Shown: piece after piece, positions 35,742 through 47,669 of the stretch | How positions within the stretch are numbered: position 1 is the first letter of the stretch | Layout: the number at the start of each line of letters is the position of its first letter | DNA from: Marinomonas rhodophyticola | GTDB lineage: Bacteria; Pseudomonadota; Gammaproteobacteria; Pseudomonadales; Marinomonadaceae | Direction: 5' to 3' | Assembly (NCBI RefSeq): GCF_026113935.1 | Contig: NZ_JAPEUL010000009.1 | Coordinates: forward strand, 516,501 to 580,500 | Length of the DNA stretch: 64,000 nt | Notes under the pieces: model-generated | What the model was told of the DNA's origin: nothing | Seen by the model: only the letters and a program-made list of their open reading frames with translations | Database searches by the model: none | Made by a program: the position numbers and the translations under genes

Positions 35742-36962
35742 ATGACATTTGCTCAAAAACCATCGTTGTTACAGCGTTATTTACGCGGCAGTTTGGTACT
35801 ACACATTGCCATCGGTATTCTTTGTGGCGTGGTATTGGCCTACGTTTCACCCAGTACCGCCTTGTCCACCAGTTTGTTGGGCGATTTCTTTGTAAAAGCC
35901 TTAAAAGCCATTGCCCCCATTTTAGTTTTTTTATTGGTAATGGCCTCGATTGCGAATCACAAACAGGCTCAGCAAAGTCATATTCGACCTGTGCTAGTGC
36001 TTTATATTGCGGGAACATTTGTTGCCGCATTAACCGCCGTTATGTTTAGCTTTATTTTTCCGACCCATTTGAACTTGGTGTCTCCAGATTTGAGCCAGAG
36101 TGCGCCTCAAGGTATTGATGAGGTATTGCATACGCTGGTCTTCAAAATGGTTGATAACCCTGTCAATGCGCTGGTTCAAGGCAATTATGTGGGTATTTTA
36201 ACCTGGGCCATTGGTTTTGGCTTGGGTTTACGCCACGCTTCTGACGCGACAAAAGCCTTGCTGCAACATCTAGCGAGCAGTGTGACAAATATTGTGTCGG
36301 TGATTATTCGCTTAGCCCCGTTTGGTATTTTTGGTCTGGTTGCCAGCACTATTGCTGCAACGGGTTTTGATGCTTTGTTTGGCTATTCGCATTTGTTAGC
36401 TGTGCTTATAGGCGCGATGTTATTTATTGCCTTTATTACTAACCCCTTATTGGTATTTTGGAAGATTCGCCGCAACCCTTACCCTTTGGTGTTTAAGTGC
36501 CTCAAAGAGAGCGGCGTTACGGCCTTTTTCACTCGCAGTTCAGCGGCCAATATTCCCGTCAATTTAGATTTATGTAAGCGTTTGGATTTGGATGAAGACA
36601 CTTATTCTGTGTCGATTCCGCTGGGGGCGACGATTAACATGGCGGGCGCCGCGATTACCATCACGGTGTTAACGTTAGCGGCGGTAAACACGCTAGGTAT
36701 TTCGTTGGATTTTGGAACGGCTGTGTTGTTAAGTGTTATAGCGGCCGTGTCGGCGTGTGGCGCGTCAGGCGTGGCGGGTGGTTCGTTATTATTGATTCCA
36801 TTGGCGTGTAGTTTATTCAATATTCCCAATGAGATTGCCATGCAAGTGGTGGCGGTTGGTTTCATTATTGGTGTATTGCAGGACTCTGCTGAAACGGCGT
36901 TAAATAGCTCGACAGATGTGTTGTTTACGGCGGCCGCTTGTCTTGCTAATGATAAGAACTAG
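35742..36962 (+). CDS. sstT: Serine/threonine:sodium symporter
   Basis: This is a Na+-coupled serine and threonine importer of the dicarboxylate/amino acid:cation symporter family. The chain from ATG 35742 lines up with the E. coli SstT N-terminus ([11 protein letters not shown]) and keeps the substrate/cation helices, with [13 protein letters not shown] and [13 protein letters not shown] near residues 265-315. There are about eight hydrophobic spans. An upstream ATG at 35727 is in frame but less like the family. It has its own strong terminator. Confidence 0.93.
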   Translation: MTFAQKPSLLQRYLRGSLVLHIAIGILCGVVLAYVSPSTALSTSLLGDFFVKALKAIAPILVFLLVMASIANHKQAQQSHIRPVLVLYIAGTFVAALTAVMFSFIFPTHLNLVSPDLSQSAPQGIDEVLHTLVFKMVDNPVNALVQGNYVGILTWAIGFGLGLRHASDATKALLQHLASSVTNIVSVIIRLAPFGIFGLVASTIAATGFDALFGYSHLLAVLIGAMLFIAFITNPLLVFWKIRRNPYPLVFKCLKESGVTAFFTRSSAANIPVNLDLCKRLDLDEDTYSVSIPLGATINMAGAAITITVLTLAAVNTLGISLDFGTAVLLSVIAAVSACGASGVAGGSLLLIPLACSLFNIPNEIAMQVVAVGFIIGVLQDSAETALNSSTDVLFTAAACLANDKN

Positions 36963-36988
36963 TTAGCTTAATATCAGCGGTAGAGCAA

Positions 36989-37030
36989 AAACAAGAAGGG
37001 GAAGCACTTGGCTTCCCCTTCTTGTTTCTA
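36989..37030. terminator. Terminator between sstT and the chemoreceptor gene
   Basis: AAACAAGAAGGGGAAGC and GCTTCCCCTTCTTGTTT form a perfect 17-bp stem with a 5-nt loop, and serve the convergent genes on both strands. Confidence 0.92.
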
Positions 37031-37042
37031 TGGTTTTCTAGT

Positions 37043-38692
37043 TTAAAGCTTAAACTGGGTCACCAATTTATCCAGTTGGACAGAGAGTTTTTGTAAATTG
37101 TTGCTGGACGCTGTTAGCTCATCGGCAATTTCTGAGGTTTCCGTGGTGAGCTGATTAATCTCTTCGACGTTTTTACTCATGTCATTTACCACAAGCGCTT
37201 GCTCTTCAGTGGCTGTTGCCACCTGTATATTCATGTCACTGATTTGACCAATATGCTTGGTGATTTGCTCAAGTGAGGTGTTTGCCTCATTGGCTTGTCC
37301 TACCACGGTATTGCTTTGGTCTTGGCCGGTTTTGATCGTGGAAACGGTTTTGGCCGATTGTTCCTGTAGCTGATCGATCATTTTTTGTATTTCATCCGTA
37401 GAAGCAGCAGAACGACTGGCTAGGTTGCGTACTTCATCGGCAACCACAGCAAAACCGCGTCCTTGTTCACCGGCACGGGCGGCCTCTATGGCGGCATTTA
37501 AAGCCAATAAATTGGTTTGCTCTGAAATACTGCGGATGGTATCGAGGATGCTACCAATAGAGTCTGTTTGTGTTGCCAATGAGCCAATGTCAGAGCTGAT
37601 GTGCTGAATTTCTGTGGATAGAGCAGCGACACCTTGGCGAGCACGAGCGACTAATTCAGCCCCTTGGTGCGCTTGTTTGTCCGCTTCTTGAGCGGCTTTT
37701 GCGGCTTGAGAGGCATTTTCTGCAATATTCTCAACTGTGGCGCCCATTTCATGAATCGCTGTAGCAATCTGAGTGGTTCGGTCACGTTCATTTAAACAGT
37801 TAGTATGTGTCGCCTTGGCTTTGGCTGCGACATCGTTTGCCGTACGAGCGAGCTGGCGAGAGTTTTCAGCCACATTTTCAATTGCGGCACGCACTTTGGC
37901 GATAAATTGATTGAAGTGTTGAGCGATGTCGCTCAGTTCATCTTTGCCATCCAGTGTGATGACTGTGCCAAGATCCAGCTTGTCACTAGCACTGGAAATA
38001 TGTTGTTGTAAGTAGGAGACACGTTGATTAAGACGTCGTAACATTAACCAAGCTAAGACAATCGACGCCGATAAGGCAATAATGATTAATATAATCATGT
38101 TATTGCGACTTGCTTCGTAGTTAATTTGGCTCTGCGTGTAACCCTGTTTGCCTTGCTCTAATAATTCATCCAAAATTTTATTGACGGCTTTGCGCATGAC
38201 ACCGTAGCTATCAGCGTATTTGGTTTTGTATATTTCTTGCGCTGTGGTTAGGTCGTTATTTTCCATGGCGGTTAACATGGGAGCGAGTTCATCGCTTTTG
38301 ACCTTAGCAAAAATATCGATAATCTTTTGTACTTCAGCACGCATGAGAGGGTTTACTTGCGCCTCTAGTGCTTGTTTTAAAGCCATGTCCATTTCAGGAA
38401 TGTCTTCAGTACGCGTTTCTTTTATGCGAGTTAGGACACCTTTTTTATCCTGCATGGCGGGGATTTCTTGCAACAAAATAATGTCGATACCGACACGCAT
38501 GCGAGGAATACGAGAGGCCACTTCGGCAAGTGAGCGCATTGGGGCGCTGGTGTTTTGAGCGAGTTGTTTGGTTTGCTCTTGCACGTTAGAAAGGCCTTGT
38601 AATCCAGCCCAACTGACGAGAAATAGAGCAAGACAAGGTAGGGCAATCACAAGAGCAAATTGCACTTTTAGAGACATTTTATTAAAAATCAC
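37043..38692 (-). CDS. Methyl-accepting chemotaxis protein
   Basis: The intact 549-residue chemoreceptor has a first membrane helix (about 8-30) and a periplasmic four-helix bundle-like sensor (about 35-190). A second helix follows ([20 protein letters not shown]), then HAMP. The cytoplasmic signalling domain has the tip [20 protein letters not shown]. It ends KLVTQFKL without a CheR-binding tail. It is the only one of the three chemoreceptor genes in the window with an unbroken frame. The ligand is unknown. Confidence 0.93.
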   Translation of the reverse strand: MIFNKMSLKVQFALVIALPCLALFLVSWAGLQGLSNVQEQTKQLAQNTSAPMRSLAEVASRIPRMRVGIDIILLQEIPAMQDKKGVLTRIKETRTEDIPEMDMALKQALEAQVNPLMRAEVQKIIDIFAKVKSDELAPMLTAMENNDLTTAQEIYKTKYADSYGVMRKAVNKILDELLEQGKQGYTQSQINYEASRNNMIILIIIALSASIVLAWLMLRRLNQRVSYLQQHISSASDKLDLGTVITLDGKDELSDIAQHFNQFIAKVRAAIENVAENSRQLARTANDVAAKAKATHTNCLNERDRTTQIATAIHEMGATVENIAENASQAAKAAQEADKQAHQGAELVARARQGVAALSTEIQHISSDIGSLATQTDSIGSILDTIRSISEQTNLLALNAAIEAARAGEQGRGFAVVADEVRNLASRSAASTDEIQKMIDQLQEQSAKTVSTIKTGQDQSNTVVGQANEANTSLEQITKHIGQISDMNIQVATATEEQALVVNDMSKNVEEINQLTTETSEIADELTASSNNLQKLSVQLDKLVTQFKL

Positions 38693-38912
38693 GATGTATT
38701 ACCTGCTATTGTTTTTTGATCATGCAATTAATGTGAAAGCTTCAATGCTTATTTTTTTAGAGAATAGAATGTACCTCTCCAATTATACAAGGAACTTCCT
38801 ATAATAAATGTGTTTTTTGTATAGTGTTGTGAATCTGTGATGTTAAGACTAATAAATGACACTTTTTAGTGAGTAGGGAGACATTTTTCATGAATCATCA
38901 AAGGAGCTTATA

Positions 38913-40164
38913 TTGAGTAAGACGTTTCGGTCTCTTGCCAATCCGAATTATCGTATTTGGTTTGGTGGCGCTGTCATTTCTAATATTGGTACTTGGTTAC
39001 AGCGTACTGCTCAGGATTGGATTGTTATTGCCGAGTTATCTGATAAGAATGCCTCAGCCGTTGGGTTGGTGGTGTTTTTGCAATTCGCACCACAAATATT
39101 GCTGTTGCCTATTACGGGGTGGGCGGCGGATCGGCTGGATCGCCGTAAACTCTTGTTTACGACGCAATGTTTGATGGCCGGGTTGGCCTTGATATTAGGT
39201 TTGTTGGTCTTGAGTGGGCATGTGGTGCTTTGGCAGGTGTGCGTTTGTGCGTTTGCCTTAGGATGTGTGGCGGCCTTTGATGCTCCTGCAAGACACGCAT
39301 TCGTTTCAGATATTGTCAGTGAGAAAGAGTTGTCCAATGCCGTTGGGCTTAATTCTGTGTCGTTTAATTCGGCTCGCCTCGTTGGCCCTGCTATTGCGGG
39401 TCTGTTAATTGCGTCGGTTGGCAGTGGTTGGGTATTTATGATCAATGTGCTGTCTTTTGTACCGTTGTTAATCGCGTTGCACCTGTTTAAACACCGATTG
39501 CCGAAAGTCGAAGCAGATAACAGTAAGAAAACGCCGGATGTGGCGAAGTTCTTAGACGGTTTTCGCTATATTTGGCAACATCGAGAAATGGCCGTGATTT
39601 TAGTGATGTCGTTTTTGATTTGCAGTTTGGGAATGAACTTCTCGGTGTACTTGTCCGCTATGACGGTGCATGTTTTCCAAGGGCACGCAGACCAATATGG
39701 TTTTTTGATTTCAATGATGGCAATTGGCTCTATTTCGGGCGCCATGGTGACCGCCAGTCGCCGCTCTTCACCGACTTTTCGCTTTATGATTTATGTGGCT
39801 GCTATGTTTTCTGTCAGCTGTCTTTTGGTCGCTATTAGTCCGTCGTTTTGGTCTTTTGCTGTATTGCTGATTTTCCTTGGCCTTAGTTTGCAATTGTTTA
39901 CCACGTCCACCGCATCATATATGCAGGTGGCAACGCAGAAGCGTTACCGTGGTCGAGTGATGGCGGTGGTGTTGGCGACGGCATTAGGAAGTACCGCGTT
40001 GGGCGCGCCTTTGGTTGGTTGGGTGGCCGATGTATTTGGGGACTCGGTGGGCAATCGGGATGGGCAGTTTATCGGGTATGGTAGCGGCAATGTTAGGTTT
40101 TTGGTTTTTGCGTCAACAAGCTAAAGCACCATTGAAGATGGAGTCCCACGATAAATTGCAGTAG
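38913..40164 (+). pseudogene. MFS transporter (MFS_3/enterobactin-exporter-like), frameshifted near the end
   Basis: This is a twelve-span major facilitator of the MFS_3 type. The N-terminus FRSLANPNYRIWFGGAVISNIGTWLQ and the inter-helix loop GWAADRLDRRKLLF are typical. TTG 38913 is the start, with AAGGAG six bases ahead. Near 40045 the frame shifts, and the natural C-terminus (RWAIGMGSLSGMVAAML, then WFLRQQAKAPLKMESH) lies in another frame to the TAG at 40162-40164. Related proteins export siderophores or drugs. Sequence error is likely. Confidence 0.82.
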
Positions 40165-40241
40165 TCTAAGTAACTCAAGATGCCATTGCTAAAAACGGTA
40201 TATTCTTTTGCATAAGTCTAAAAAAAACGAAGGAGAAATCT

Positions 40242-40761
40242 ATGTCACAGCATTTGGTATTAAGTTTTATTGGTGAAGATCGTCCCGGTATTGTTGAGCG
40301 TTTGTCTGACACGATTGCTCGGCATCATGGTAACTGGTTAGAAAGCCGCATGGCGCATCTGGCAGATAAGTTTGCTGGTATTTTAACGGTGACTGTTCCC
40401 TTGGAGCACCAAGAATCACTAGTTAACGCATTGCGTAACTTTGAGCAACTGGGCTTGCGTGTCACGGTCGAAATGGCGAAACAGAACGTCACCGAAGGGT
40501 CGACTTTGTCGCTGTCTGTGGTCGGCAACGATCGTCCAGGGATTGTTAAAGAAGTATCGCAAGTGCTGCATTCCTTGATGGTCAACGTCAAAGAGTCTCA
40601 CCACCACTTGTGAGCCTGCGCCGATGAGTTCCGAGATGCTGTTTAAAACCGACATGGTATTGGTTGTGCCAAAGGGGTTGCCATTATCTGAATTGGAAGC
40701 TGCTCTCGAGAAAATAAGCAGCGACTTAATCGTTGAATTATCCGTTGATCGTTTAGTTTAA
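40242..40761 (+). pseudogene. gcvR: Glycine cleavage system regulator-like protein (two ACT domains), frameshifted
   Basis: GcvR-type proteins have two ACT domains and control glycine cleavage genes through GcvA. The first ACT domain starts SFIGEDRPGIVERLSDTIA and the second SVVGNDRPGIVKEVSQVL. The frame breaks near 40595 (an extra T in GAGTCTCACC), and the rest (LTTTCEPAPMSSEMLFKTDM, continuing LSVDRLV*) is in the next frame. The corrected stop at 40759-40761 overlaps the convergent LysR gene by 4 bp. No gcvA or gcv operon is nearby. Confidence 0.85.
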
Positions 40762-41657
40762 CGTCGGTGGGTATCAAAACGCTTGAGCATAAAGTCAATC
40801 AAGAGGCGTAGCCGAAAAGGCATATTATCTCGGTCACGGTAGAGCATCTGGCAGCCTCGAGGTTGATTGCTCCATTCAGGTAAAACTTGTCGAAGTTCTC
40901 CCGAGTCAATCAAGGGTTGCGCGTGATAATCAGGTATGAATCCGATGCCTAAGCCGTCTTGAATCGCGCGAGTGAGCAAACTCATGTCGTCTACTTTTAG
41001 GCGAATGTTGCTGTTTGGCTTGTGGTCTTGCATCTCTCCAGAGACAGTGTTTTGCAGCTTCCATGTAGACATAGGCGAACACAAGACCGTGGGAAAGCCG
41101 TCTAAGTCGTAGGGCGTTTTTATGCTAAACAGGTCTAAATTCACTGAGCCACAGATGACAAAGCGGATATTAGTTAAATGCCTGCCAATCCAATGGTCGG
41201 CATTATGATCGCCGACGCGAAATGCAATGTCGATGGCTTCTTCCTCAATATCGATAGTTTGATTCGATAGACGTAAATCTAAATGGATATCAGGGTATTG
41301 ATTTAAAAAGGCATTAAAGTGCTGAGCTAAAACGTGAACACCGAAATTCACTGGTGCCGATATTCTAATGGTGCCTTTGGCTTGGGTGTTGTCCTGTAAA
41401 AGACATACGGCGACGTCGTTCAACTCTTCAAACAGAGGTAAGCTTCTTTCGTAATAGCGTTGTCCTGAGTGAGTAAGCTGTACTCTGTGTGCATCTCGAT
41501 TTAATAATCTAATGGCCAAGTCTGCTTCGAGTTTGGCAATACGTCGACTCAATGTGGACAGCGGTATTTCTAACGCAATGGAAGCTTGTTTAAAGCTGCC
41601 ATGTTGTGCAACCGCGCAAAAACAACGCATGTCATCAAGGGAATAATTAAATTTCAT
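40758..41657 (-). CDS. LysR-family transcriptional regulator
   Basis: The 299-residue protein has an N-terminal winged helix-turn-helix (GSFKQASIALEIPLSTLSRR, residues 20-39) and a C-terminal periplasmic-binding-like effector domain. It resembles the large group of LysR regulators that control neighbouring genes. It is divergent from the EamA transporter, with 98 bp between the starts, so that transporter is its likely target. Its effector is unknown. Confidence 0.92.
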   Translation of the reverse strand: MKFNYSLDDMRCFCAVAQHGSFKQASIALEIPLSTLSRRIAKLEADLAIRLLNRDAHRVQLTHSGQRYYERSLPLFEELNDVAVCLLQDNTQAKGTIRISAPVNFGVHVLAQHFNAFLNQYPDIHLDLRLSNQTIDIEEEAIDIAFRVGDHNADHWIGRHLTNIRFVICGSVNLDLFSIKTPYDLDGFPTVLCSPMSTWKLQNTVSGEMQDHKPNSNIRLKVDDMSLLTRAIQDGLGIGFIPDYHAQPLIDSGELRQVLPEWSNQPRGCQMLYRDRDNMPFRLRLLIDFMLKRFDTHRR

Positions 41658-41755
41658 ATCTGGAATTTACTATCTCATTTTTGTCTATTTATGCCGAATT
41701 TAAAATCTATACACTAAGGATCATATTTTCAAGTGTCCTTTTAGTGGAGAAAGGT

Positions 41756-42700
41756 ATGAATCGTTCGGCGAATATGAATGCCGTCTTGTTATTATTACTG
41801 TGTACATTTTTTTGGGGAGCGTGTTTCCCTGTGGGTAAACATGCGTTGGGAGAAGTACACGCGCTTACCTTGGTTATTTGGCGTTTTGCTATCGCTGCTA
41901 TTTGTCTGTTTATTTATGCTAAGTGGAAAAACATTCCAATGCCTAGTCTTACGACCAAACAATGGACGTGGGCGATTGGCATTTCTATTGTTGGGGTGGG
42001 CGGCTTAAACCTTGGTTTGTTTACTGGTTTAGCTCATACCGATGCAAGTAATGGTGCCCTTATTATGGCGCTTAGCCCATTGGCTACATCTTTGATTGGT
42101 TCTTTGTTGCAACGCAAATTGCCTGCTCGCGGCGCCGTGTTTAGTTTGGTGGTTTGTTTGTCTGGTGTCTTGCTGGTGTTAACCAATGGTGAACTAAAAC
42201 GCTTGTTGGGTTTTGAGTTCAATCACGGTGATCAAATGATTTTTCTAGGCATGTTGTGCTGGAGCCTTTATACCTATTTAACTCAGGGTGTGAGCCGTTG
42301 GATGCCGATGATTCCATATACTTTAGTTGGCATGTTATCGGGATTAGGGGTGATTTCTTTGGTCACGGTGTTTAGTGCTGAGGTTCATCCTCTGCAAGAA
42401 AGTTTGGCGATCAGTGGCAATGTTTTGGGTGACTTATTGTTCATCGGTGTGTTTGGCACTGTGGGTGGTTACTTGTTGTGGATTTCTGGGGTGACGCAAC
42501 TCGGTGCAGCCAACGCATCTTTGTTCTTCAATTTCGTTCCTGTTTTTGCCGCGCTTACCGCTTTTGCTTACGGACAGAATGTGACTGAACTGCAGCTGCT
42601 TGGTGTGGCGATTGTGATTGCTGGCTTGTTGCTGCCAAGACTTGCTAAATGGCAGCAACAAAGACGCGTTAATCGACAAGAGGCCACATCGATTGGTTAA
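41756..42700 (+). CDS. EamA/DMT family transporter
   Basis: The 314-residue drug/metabolite transporter has ten hydrophobic segments in two EamA repeats (LLLCTFFWGACFPVGKHAL near the start and FLGMLCWSLYTYLTQ at about residue 165). ATG 41756 follows GGAGAAAGG. It probably exports an amino acid or metabolite under control of the divergent LysR regulator. The substrate cannot be predicted. Confidence 0.88.
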   Translation: MNRSANMNAVLLLLLCTFFWGACFPVGKHALGEVHALTLVIWRFAIAAICLFIYAKWKNIPMPSLTTKQWTWAIGISIVGVGGLNLGLFTGLAHTDASNGALIMALSPLATSLIGSLLQRKLPARGAVFSLVVCLSGVLLVLTNGELKRLLGFEFNHGDQMIFLGMLCWSLYTYLTQGVSRWMPMIPYTLVGMLSGLGVISLVTVFSAEVHPLQESLAISGNVLGDLLFIGVFGTVGGYLLWISGVTQLGAANASLFFNFVPVFAALTAFAYGQNVTELQLLGVAIVIAGLLLPRLAKWQQQRRVNRQEATSIG

Positions 42701-42715
42701 GCATTACAATGAAAT

Positions 42716-44269
42716 TCAAAGTGCTTCGATGTTTTTCAAGCACCATTCTGCTCTATGTAACACGGCGTGCTTTTGCGCGTCGTTTTGCTTATCCCAATTG
42801 CCATAAATCATGCCGATGCGTGGATTGGTTGCGAGACGTTCTCTATGCTTGACCATAAAGCGCCAATACAAACTGTTGAGTGGGCAAGATTCCTCACTGG
42901 TTTTTTCTTTCACCTTGTAATGACAATCGCTGCAGTAGTCGCTCATTTTTTGCATATAACTGCCACTGGCGGCATAGGGTTTGGACGCGATCCAGCCACC
43001 GTCAGCAAATTGACTCATGCCACGTGTGTTAGGTAGCTCTACCCATTCTAAGGCGTCTACATAAATCCCTAAATACCATTCGTCGACTTGTTGTGGTTCA
43101 ATCTCTGTTAACATGCAAAAGTTCCCTGTCACCATCAGTCGCTGAATATGGTGGGCGTATGCATAATCGAGTGATTGCCCAATGGCGCTGGCAAGGCACT
43201 TCATTTTCGTCTGTCCATGCCAGAAGTAGTTGGGTAAATTTCGCTGGGCTTGTAACGCATTCTGTTCTTGATAATCTGGCATATTGATCCAATACATGCC
43301 GCGGACATATTCGCGCCAGCCGAGAATTTGCCGCACGAAACCTTCGATTTGCGCAATGTCGATGGTGTCGTTTTCTTGATAGGCCGTAATCGCGGCTTTG
43401 ATGACATGCTTTGGGCTGATCAATTTCGCGTTAAGCGCAAAAGACAAACGTGAATGGTACAAGCTCCAACTATGGGGTGTTTGGTTTGTCATCGCGTCTT
43501 GAAAGCGGCCAAAGTTCGGTAGCAAGTGCTTACAGAAAAAATCGAGCAAATTCAATGCGTCTTGGCTGGTCACAGGCCAAAGTAGACGAGAGTCTATTTT
43601 TCCAAGAAACGGAATCTCGTGACGCTGAATGCGTTCAAGCAAATGTGCCACATCATGCTGAAAACACAGCGGAGCTGGAATGTCGGCGAGGTCTTTTGTT
43701 TTTAGCTTATTGCGATTGGCGTTGTCATAGTTCCATTGGCCGCCTTCTGGTTCTCTATCGCCTGTCATCAATATATTAAAGCGCTGGCGCATCTTACGGT
43801 AAAAGTGCTCCATACGAACCGTGTGTTTGGCTTGAAAAAAATCCGGTATCTCATGAAAAGGCAATAAAAAGTGTTCGCTATCGACCATGCTGACAGTCAG
43901 TTTAGCTGTGTCCGTGATCAGGGCGTGATATTGCTGCAACACACGATATTCATCGGGGCGCTGCAGCTCTATACGATCAATATTATGTTGTTTAGCGAGG
44001 CTTAAAATGACTTCTTCAAGGCTCTGGTTTTGCGTGTCATCCAAAGTGAGATAACACACGTCATGGCCGTTTTCTTTTAAGGCGCTAGCAAAGCGTTCCA
44101 TGGCGAGGAAAAACGTGCAAAGCTTTTGAATATGATGTGTGACATAGGTAGCTTCTGGATGCAGCTCGGCGATGACATATAACACACCTTGATCTTGTTG
44201 TTTGAACCAAGAGTGCGCGGCGTTAAGCTGATCGCCAAGAATGAAACGTAAGGTGTGGTACTGTGTCAT
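42716..44269 (-). CDS. Iron-sulfur bacterial cryptochrome/photolyase (FeS-BCP, PhrB-like)
   Basis: The 517-residue flavoprotein is of the prokaryotic (6-4) photolyase/cryptochrome group. The N-terminal antenna-type domain begins [15 protein letters not shown]. The FAD domain includes [13 protein letters not shown] and [12 protein letters not shown]. Cys residues in NFCM, YCSDC and SCPLN near residues 390-480 fit the four-Cys [4Fe-4S] pattern of this family. It probably repairs UV (6-4) photoproducts or senses light. It overlaps the upstream photolyase gene by 4 bases (ATGA) and is last in a three-gene operon. Confidence 0.92.
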   Translation of the reverse strand: MTQYHTLRFILGDQLNAAHSWFKQQDQGVLYVIAELHPEATYVTHHIQKLCTFFLAMERFASALKENGHDVCYLTLDDTQNQSLEEVILSLAKQHNIDRIELQRPDEYRVLQQYHALITDTAKLTVSMVDSEHFLLPFHEIPDFFQAKHTVRMEHFYRKMRQRFNILMTGDREPEGGQWNYDNANRNKLKTKDLADIPAPLCFQHDVAHLLERIQRHEIPFLGKIDSRLLWPVTSQDALNLLDFFCKHLLPNFGRFQDAMTNQTPHSWSLYHSRLSFALNAKLISPKHVIKAAITAYQENDTIDIAQIEGFVRQILGWREYVRGMYWINMPDYQEQNALQAQRNLPNYFWHGQTKMKCLASAIGQSLDYAYAHHIQRLMVTGNFCMLTEIEPQQVDEWYLGIYVDALEWVELPNTRGMSQFADGGWIASKPYAASGSYMQKMSDYCSDCHYKVKEKTSEESCPLNSLYWRFMVKHRERLATNPRIGMIYGNWDKQNDAQKHAVLHRAEWCLKNIEAL

Positions 44270-45755
44270 GGGGATCCTTTGGTTTTTTTAGACCGTTTAG
44301 AGGGTCTAACATGCGTGGCTAAGATGCGTTGCTTTTCCTGTTTCACCTCAAATTGCTGACGATACCCCCACAGTCTGTCTCTCGCCGCTTTTCCGGCCTC
44401 TACTAGCGGAACAATAGGGGCTGGGTAATCGACACCAACATGACATTGATATAAGGCTTCTTCCATGGGCGTCATTTCCCAAGGAGCATGAACAAGAGGA
44501 GCGGGGACTTCTTTTAATTCTGGCACCCAACGGTGAATAAATTCGCCATCGGGATCTTGGTCTTGGGCTTGTTTAAGTGGGTTGTAGATGCGTATTGTAT
44601 TGGCGCCCGTCACGCCGGCTTGCATTTGAAATTGCGGGTAATGAATACCAGGCTCAAAGTCTAAAAATAGGCGAGCTAGATGATGCACACCTTGTCGCCA
44701 ATCAATGTTCATATGATGGCATAAAAACTCACCATCATGGCTCTCATACGAAAATTCATATAGCCCGTTGCGTTGACAGCGCGCATGCACGCATCAATGA
44801 TTGGATAGCCAGTCTGACCTTGTTGCCAAGCCTGTAAATCGGCATCGACTTGTGCATCTTGGCGATAAGGGAAAGCGTCGTAGGCGCGATTGACGGGTCG
44901 AAACTCCATCGCACATTCGCTTTCGAATTTCTGCATAAAATGGCAATGCCAATGTAATCGGGAACTTAAGGCGATGAGTGTTCGACGCCAGCCAGGAGTT
45001 TGCCAGCGAGACAGTAGGTCTTGGTAGACCTCTCTTAGGCTGATATTCCCCCACGCCAAATAAGGGGATAATCGAGTACAAGCGGAACGGCTGTTCAGAG
45101 GGCTTGAAATAGAGCGATAATAATCCTTACCTCGGCCGTTATAAAAGCTTTCTAGGGTACGCCAAGCCAGCGTTGGGCCGCCAGTCTGCATGCCCTTTTG
45201 AGGTGTTTTCCATGACTCCGGTAAGCTGATGTCCACATGCTCTAACGGATACCAAGAAAGATGGTTGAGTTTGATGTCGACAATGGGCGAGCGCATCACT
45301 TTTTGCCAAGCATCGTCCCATGACACTCTATTTTTGAGCGCACGAATGACCGCACCCGTTGGCGACTCTTGCCAGTGAATATGGTTGAGTCGACACCAGT
45401 GCTTTACTTTTTTATCGCGCTGAAACGTTAGATCTATACCAATTTCTTCACTGCTGAACAGTTGATCGAATTGAGTTTGCTGGTGGAGTTCTATTAGTGC
45501 CTCTAAGGCTTCTTTATAGACAATGTACAAACGTCCACCGACCTCAACCAGTTGTTGGTTAATGTCCTCTAAAGATTGCCACACAAAACGCCAATGGCGT
45601 ACATCGTAATGTGGGTCTGCCACCAAGCTCGGCTCAAAAGCATACAGTACAATGAGCGGCCTATTTTGTTCGATCGCATTGGCAAGTGGCTCATGGTCTG
45701 TAAGGCGCAGATCGCGCTTTAACCAAACGACGACTGGGTTAGTAGATAACAACAT
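44266..45755 (-). pseudogene. Class I-type CPD photolyase/cryptochrome family protein, frameshifted
   Basis: The FAD photolyase family protein opens with VVVWLKRDLRLTDHEPLANA, followed by a Rossmann antenna domain. The FAD domain has RLSPYLAWGNISLREV and the catalytic-region [12 protein letters not shown]. The frame breaks near 44722 in a T run, and the C-terminus resumes with [20 protein letters not shown], then [19 protein letters not shown]. The tail [10 protein letters not shown] is basic. Start and stop overlap the neighbouring photolyase genes by 1 and 4 bases, so the operon is tightly coupled. It is probably a CPD photolyase; a cryptochrome is possible. Confidence 0.85.
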
Positions 45756-47075
45756 TATGAATGAGGGTAAATCGGCCAGTCGGCGGCGTCGACCGAGTCC
45801 AATTGGGTGTCAAAGACTTGGCCTTGCCATTTATGAATAAAATGTTGGTTTGGGTCGTATTGTTCGGTTTGCTTTTGCAAATTGAAGTGACGGCCGCCTC
45901 TTGGATCGGCGCCAACGCCCGCTATGTATTGCCAATTCCCCCAGTTTGAGTCGACATCATAATCGATCAATTGCTGCTCAAAATAAGCCGCACCGTAACG
46001 CCAATCGATGCCTAGTTCGTAGATCAAACAACTGGCCACTATTTGACGTCCGCGGTTGCTCATAAAACCCGTCTGATTGAGCTGTTTCATACAGGCGTTC
46101 ACTAAGGGATAAGGTGTATTGCCTTGACTCCATTTGCGAAAACGCTCCGCGTAATAACTGGCTTGTGTTTGCTTACCCGATAATCCGCCGGGTAAAAAAA
46201 GCTGTTTGCCGTAACGGGTGGCGTACCAGTGAAAGTACTCGCGCCAAAGCAACTCAAAGTAAATCCAATAGGTCGATTCACTGGCGCCATGGTCACGCTC
46301 GTAAGCGTCCAAACTGGCTTTGATTTGCCGTACCGATACACTGCCTTGTGCCAACCAAGGTGAAAATTTGGTGGAGTTTTCCCAGCCGTCTAATTCGTTG
46401 CGAGTTTCTTTATAAAGACTGGGCAAATTTGTCGAAAAGTAGTCACTTAATTGATCCATTGCGGCTTGCTCGCCACCTGTAAAGGCGCCGTTTTCCAAGC
46501 TTGAGACATCTTGCCAAGGACGAATTTTTTGGATATTGAAAATGGCCGCAGGCGGCAAGGTTTCCACGGACGGCAATGGAGACGCAGGGTGAATGTTTTC
46601 GACAAAGCGGCGAAATTTTGAAAAAGAGCTGGGCAGTTCGGTTATCTCAAAAGGCAGCTGAGAGGGTCTAAACAAACTCAAATCATGTCCTAAATGAACG
46701 CGAACGTCGGGGAACTGATGGATGATACGCTTAAGCGCTTGCTGTTCATCCCAGCCACCGTGGTGGTTTCGATAAAGGTGAGAGATAGGTACTTCGTTTA
46801 GCAGCAAGTTTAAGCTGGTGGCCGCATCCATAGAACTAATGAATAAGGTTTGCCCTAATGCTTGTAGCTGTTGCGCTAGGTCTTTAAGTCCTTGATTTAA
46901 AAAGCGTCTTCGATTCGCAGACATGCCCTGTGTGGCATATCGACTGGGACGATTGTTATGGGGACTCATCGCAATACAGGCAAACCAGATGATCGACCTC
47001 CTGTGCTGCTTGCCACAACATATCTTGATCAGCACAACGCAAATCATTTCCAAACCACATGACGCCCACTTTCAT
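45755..47075 (-). pseudogene. DASH-type cryptochrome, frameshifted near the N-terminus
   Basis: This blue-light flavoprotein is of the CRY-DASH family (single-strand DNA photolyase activity in characterised members). The real start is ATG at 47075 (MKVGVMWFGNDLRCADQDML), and the frame breaks near 46970 within CLYCDE. After that the chain runs SPHNNRPSRYATQGMSANRR to the end, with PWLAQGSVSVRQI, TYWIYFELLWREYFHW and NRGRQIVASCLIYELGIDWR. The last is the CRY-DASH signature region. It is first in the operon and overlaps the next photolyase gene by one base (TAATG). Confidence 0.86.
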
Positions 47076-47279
47076 TATAAACTTCCTATAACATTGCTCT
47101 CTATATAAGCCTAGTACGTATTTAAGAGACAATTAGATTGTTTTAAATCGTTTTTTTGTTTTTTCAGTGAGCAAAATAGAAAAATACACGTTTATTTTAC
47201 GGGGATGATAAAAACCATATCAAAAATAAGGTTATAATGGGTGAAATTTTCCTGTTAACGTCAAAGGTAGTGATAAACA

Positions 47280-47621
47280 ATGAGTCTTCCTAATTGCCCA
47301 CAATGTAACTCCTCTTATGTGTACGAAGATCAAGCCATGCTGATTTGCCCTGAGTGCGCGCACGAATGGAATCCAAATGAAGTTGTGGTGGACGAAGATG
47401 CGCTTATTATCAAGGACATGGGCGGCAACGTGTTGCAAGAAGGCGACAAGGTGACCTTGGCAAAAGACCTTAAAGTAAAAGGATCGTCTCAAGTGCTAAA
47501 AATTGGCACCAAAGCGACGATTAAACGTTTTGTAGATGGCGACCACGATATTGACTGCAAATTGGATGGTGGCGGTGAAATGATGCTGAAATCTCAATTT
47601 GTGAAAAAGTCTACAGTCTAA
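47280..47621 (+). CDS. yjdM: YjdM/PhnA family zinc-ribbon protein
   Basis: The 113-residue protein has an N-terminal four-Cys zinc ribbon (CPQC, then CPEC) followed by the PhnA domain ([19 protein letters not shown]). It was named for its place beside phosphonate genes in E. coli, but this family does not break down phosphonates. It is divergent from the cryptochrome operon, about 200 bp away, and has its own terminator. Function is unknown. Confidence 0.93.
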   Translation: MSLPNCPQCNSSYVYEDQAMLICPECAHEWNPNEVVVDEDALIIKDMGGNVLQEGDKVTLAKDLKVKGSSQVLKIGTKATIKRFVDGDHDIDCKLDGGGEMMLKSQFVKKSTV

Positions 47622-47669
47622 ACAACAGACAATACGTTAGACGCCATTCAATAGTATTTGGTTAAAACG

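Noticed and set aside
40758-40761. Overlap of gcvR and LysR ends as a functional signal
   Set aside because: A 4-bp convergent overlap is common and gives no extra evidence.
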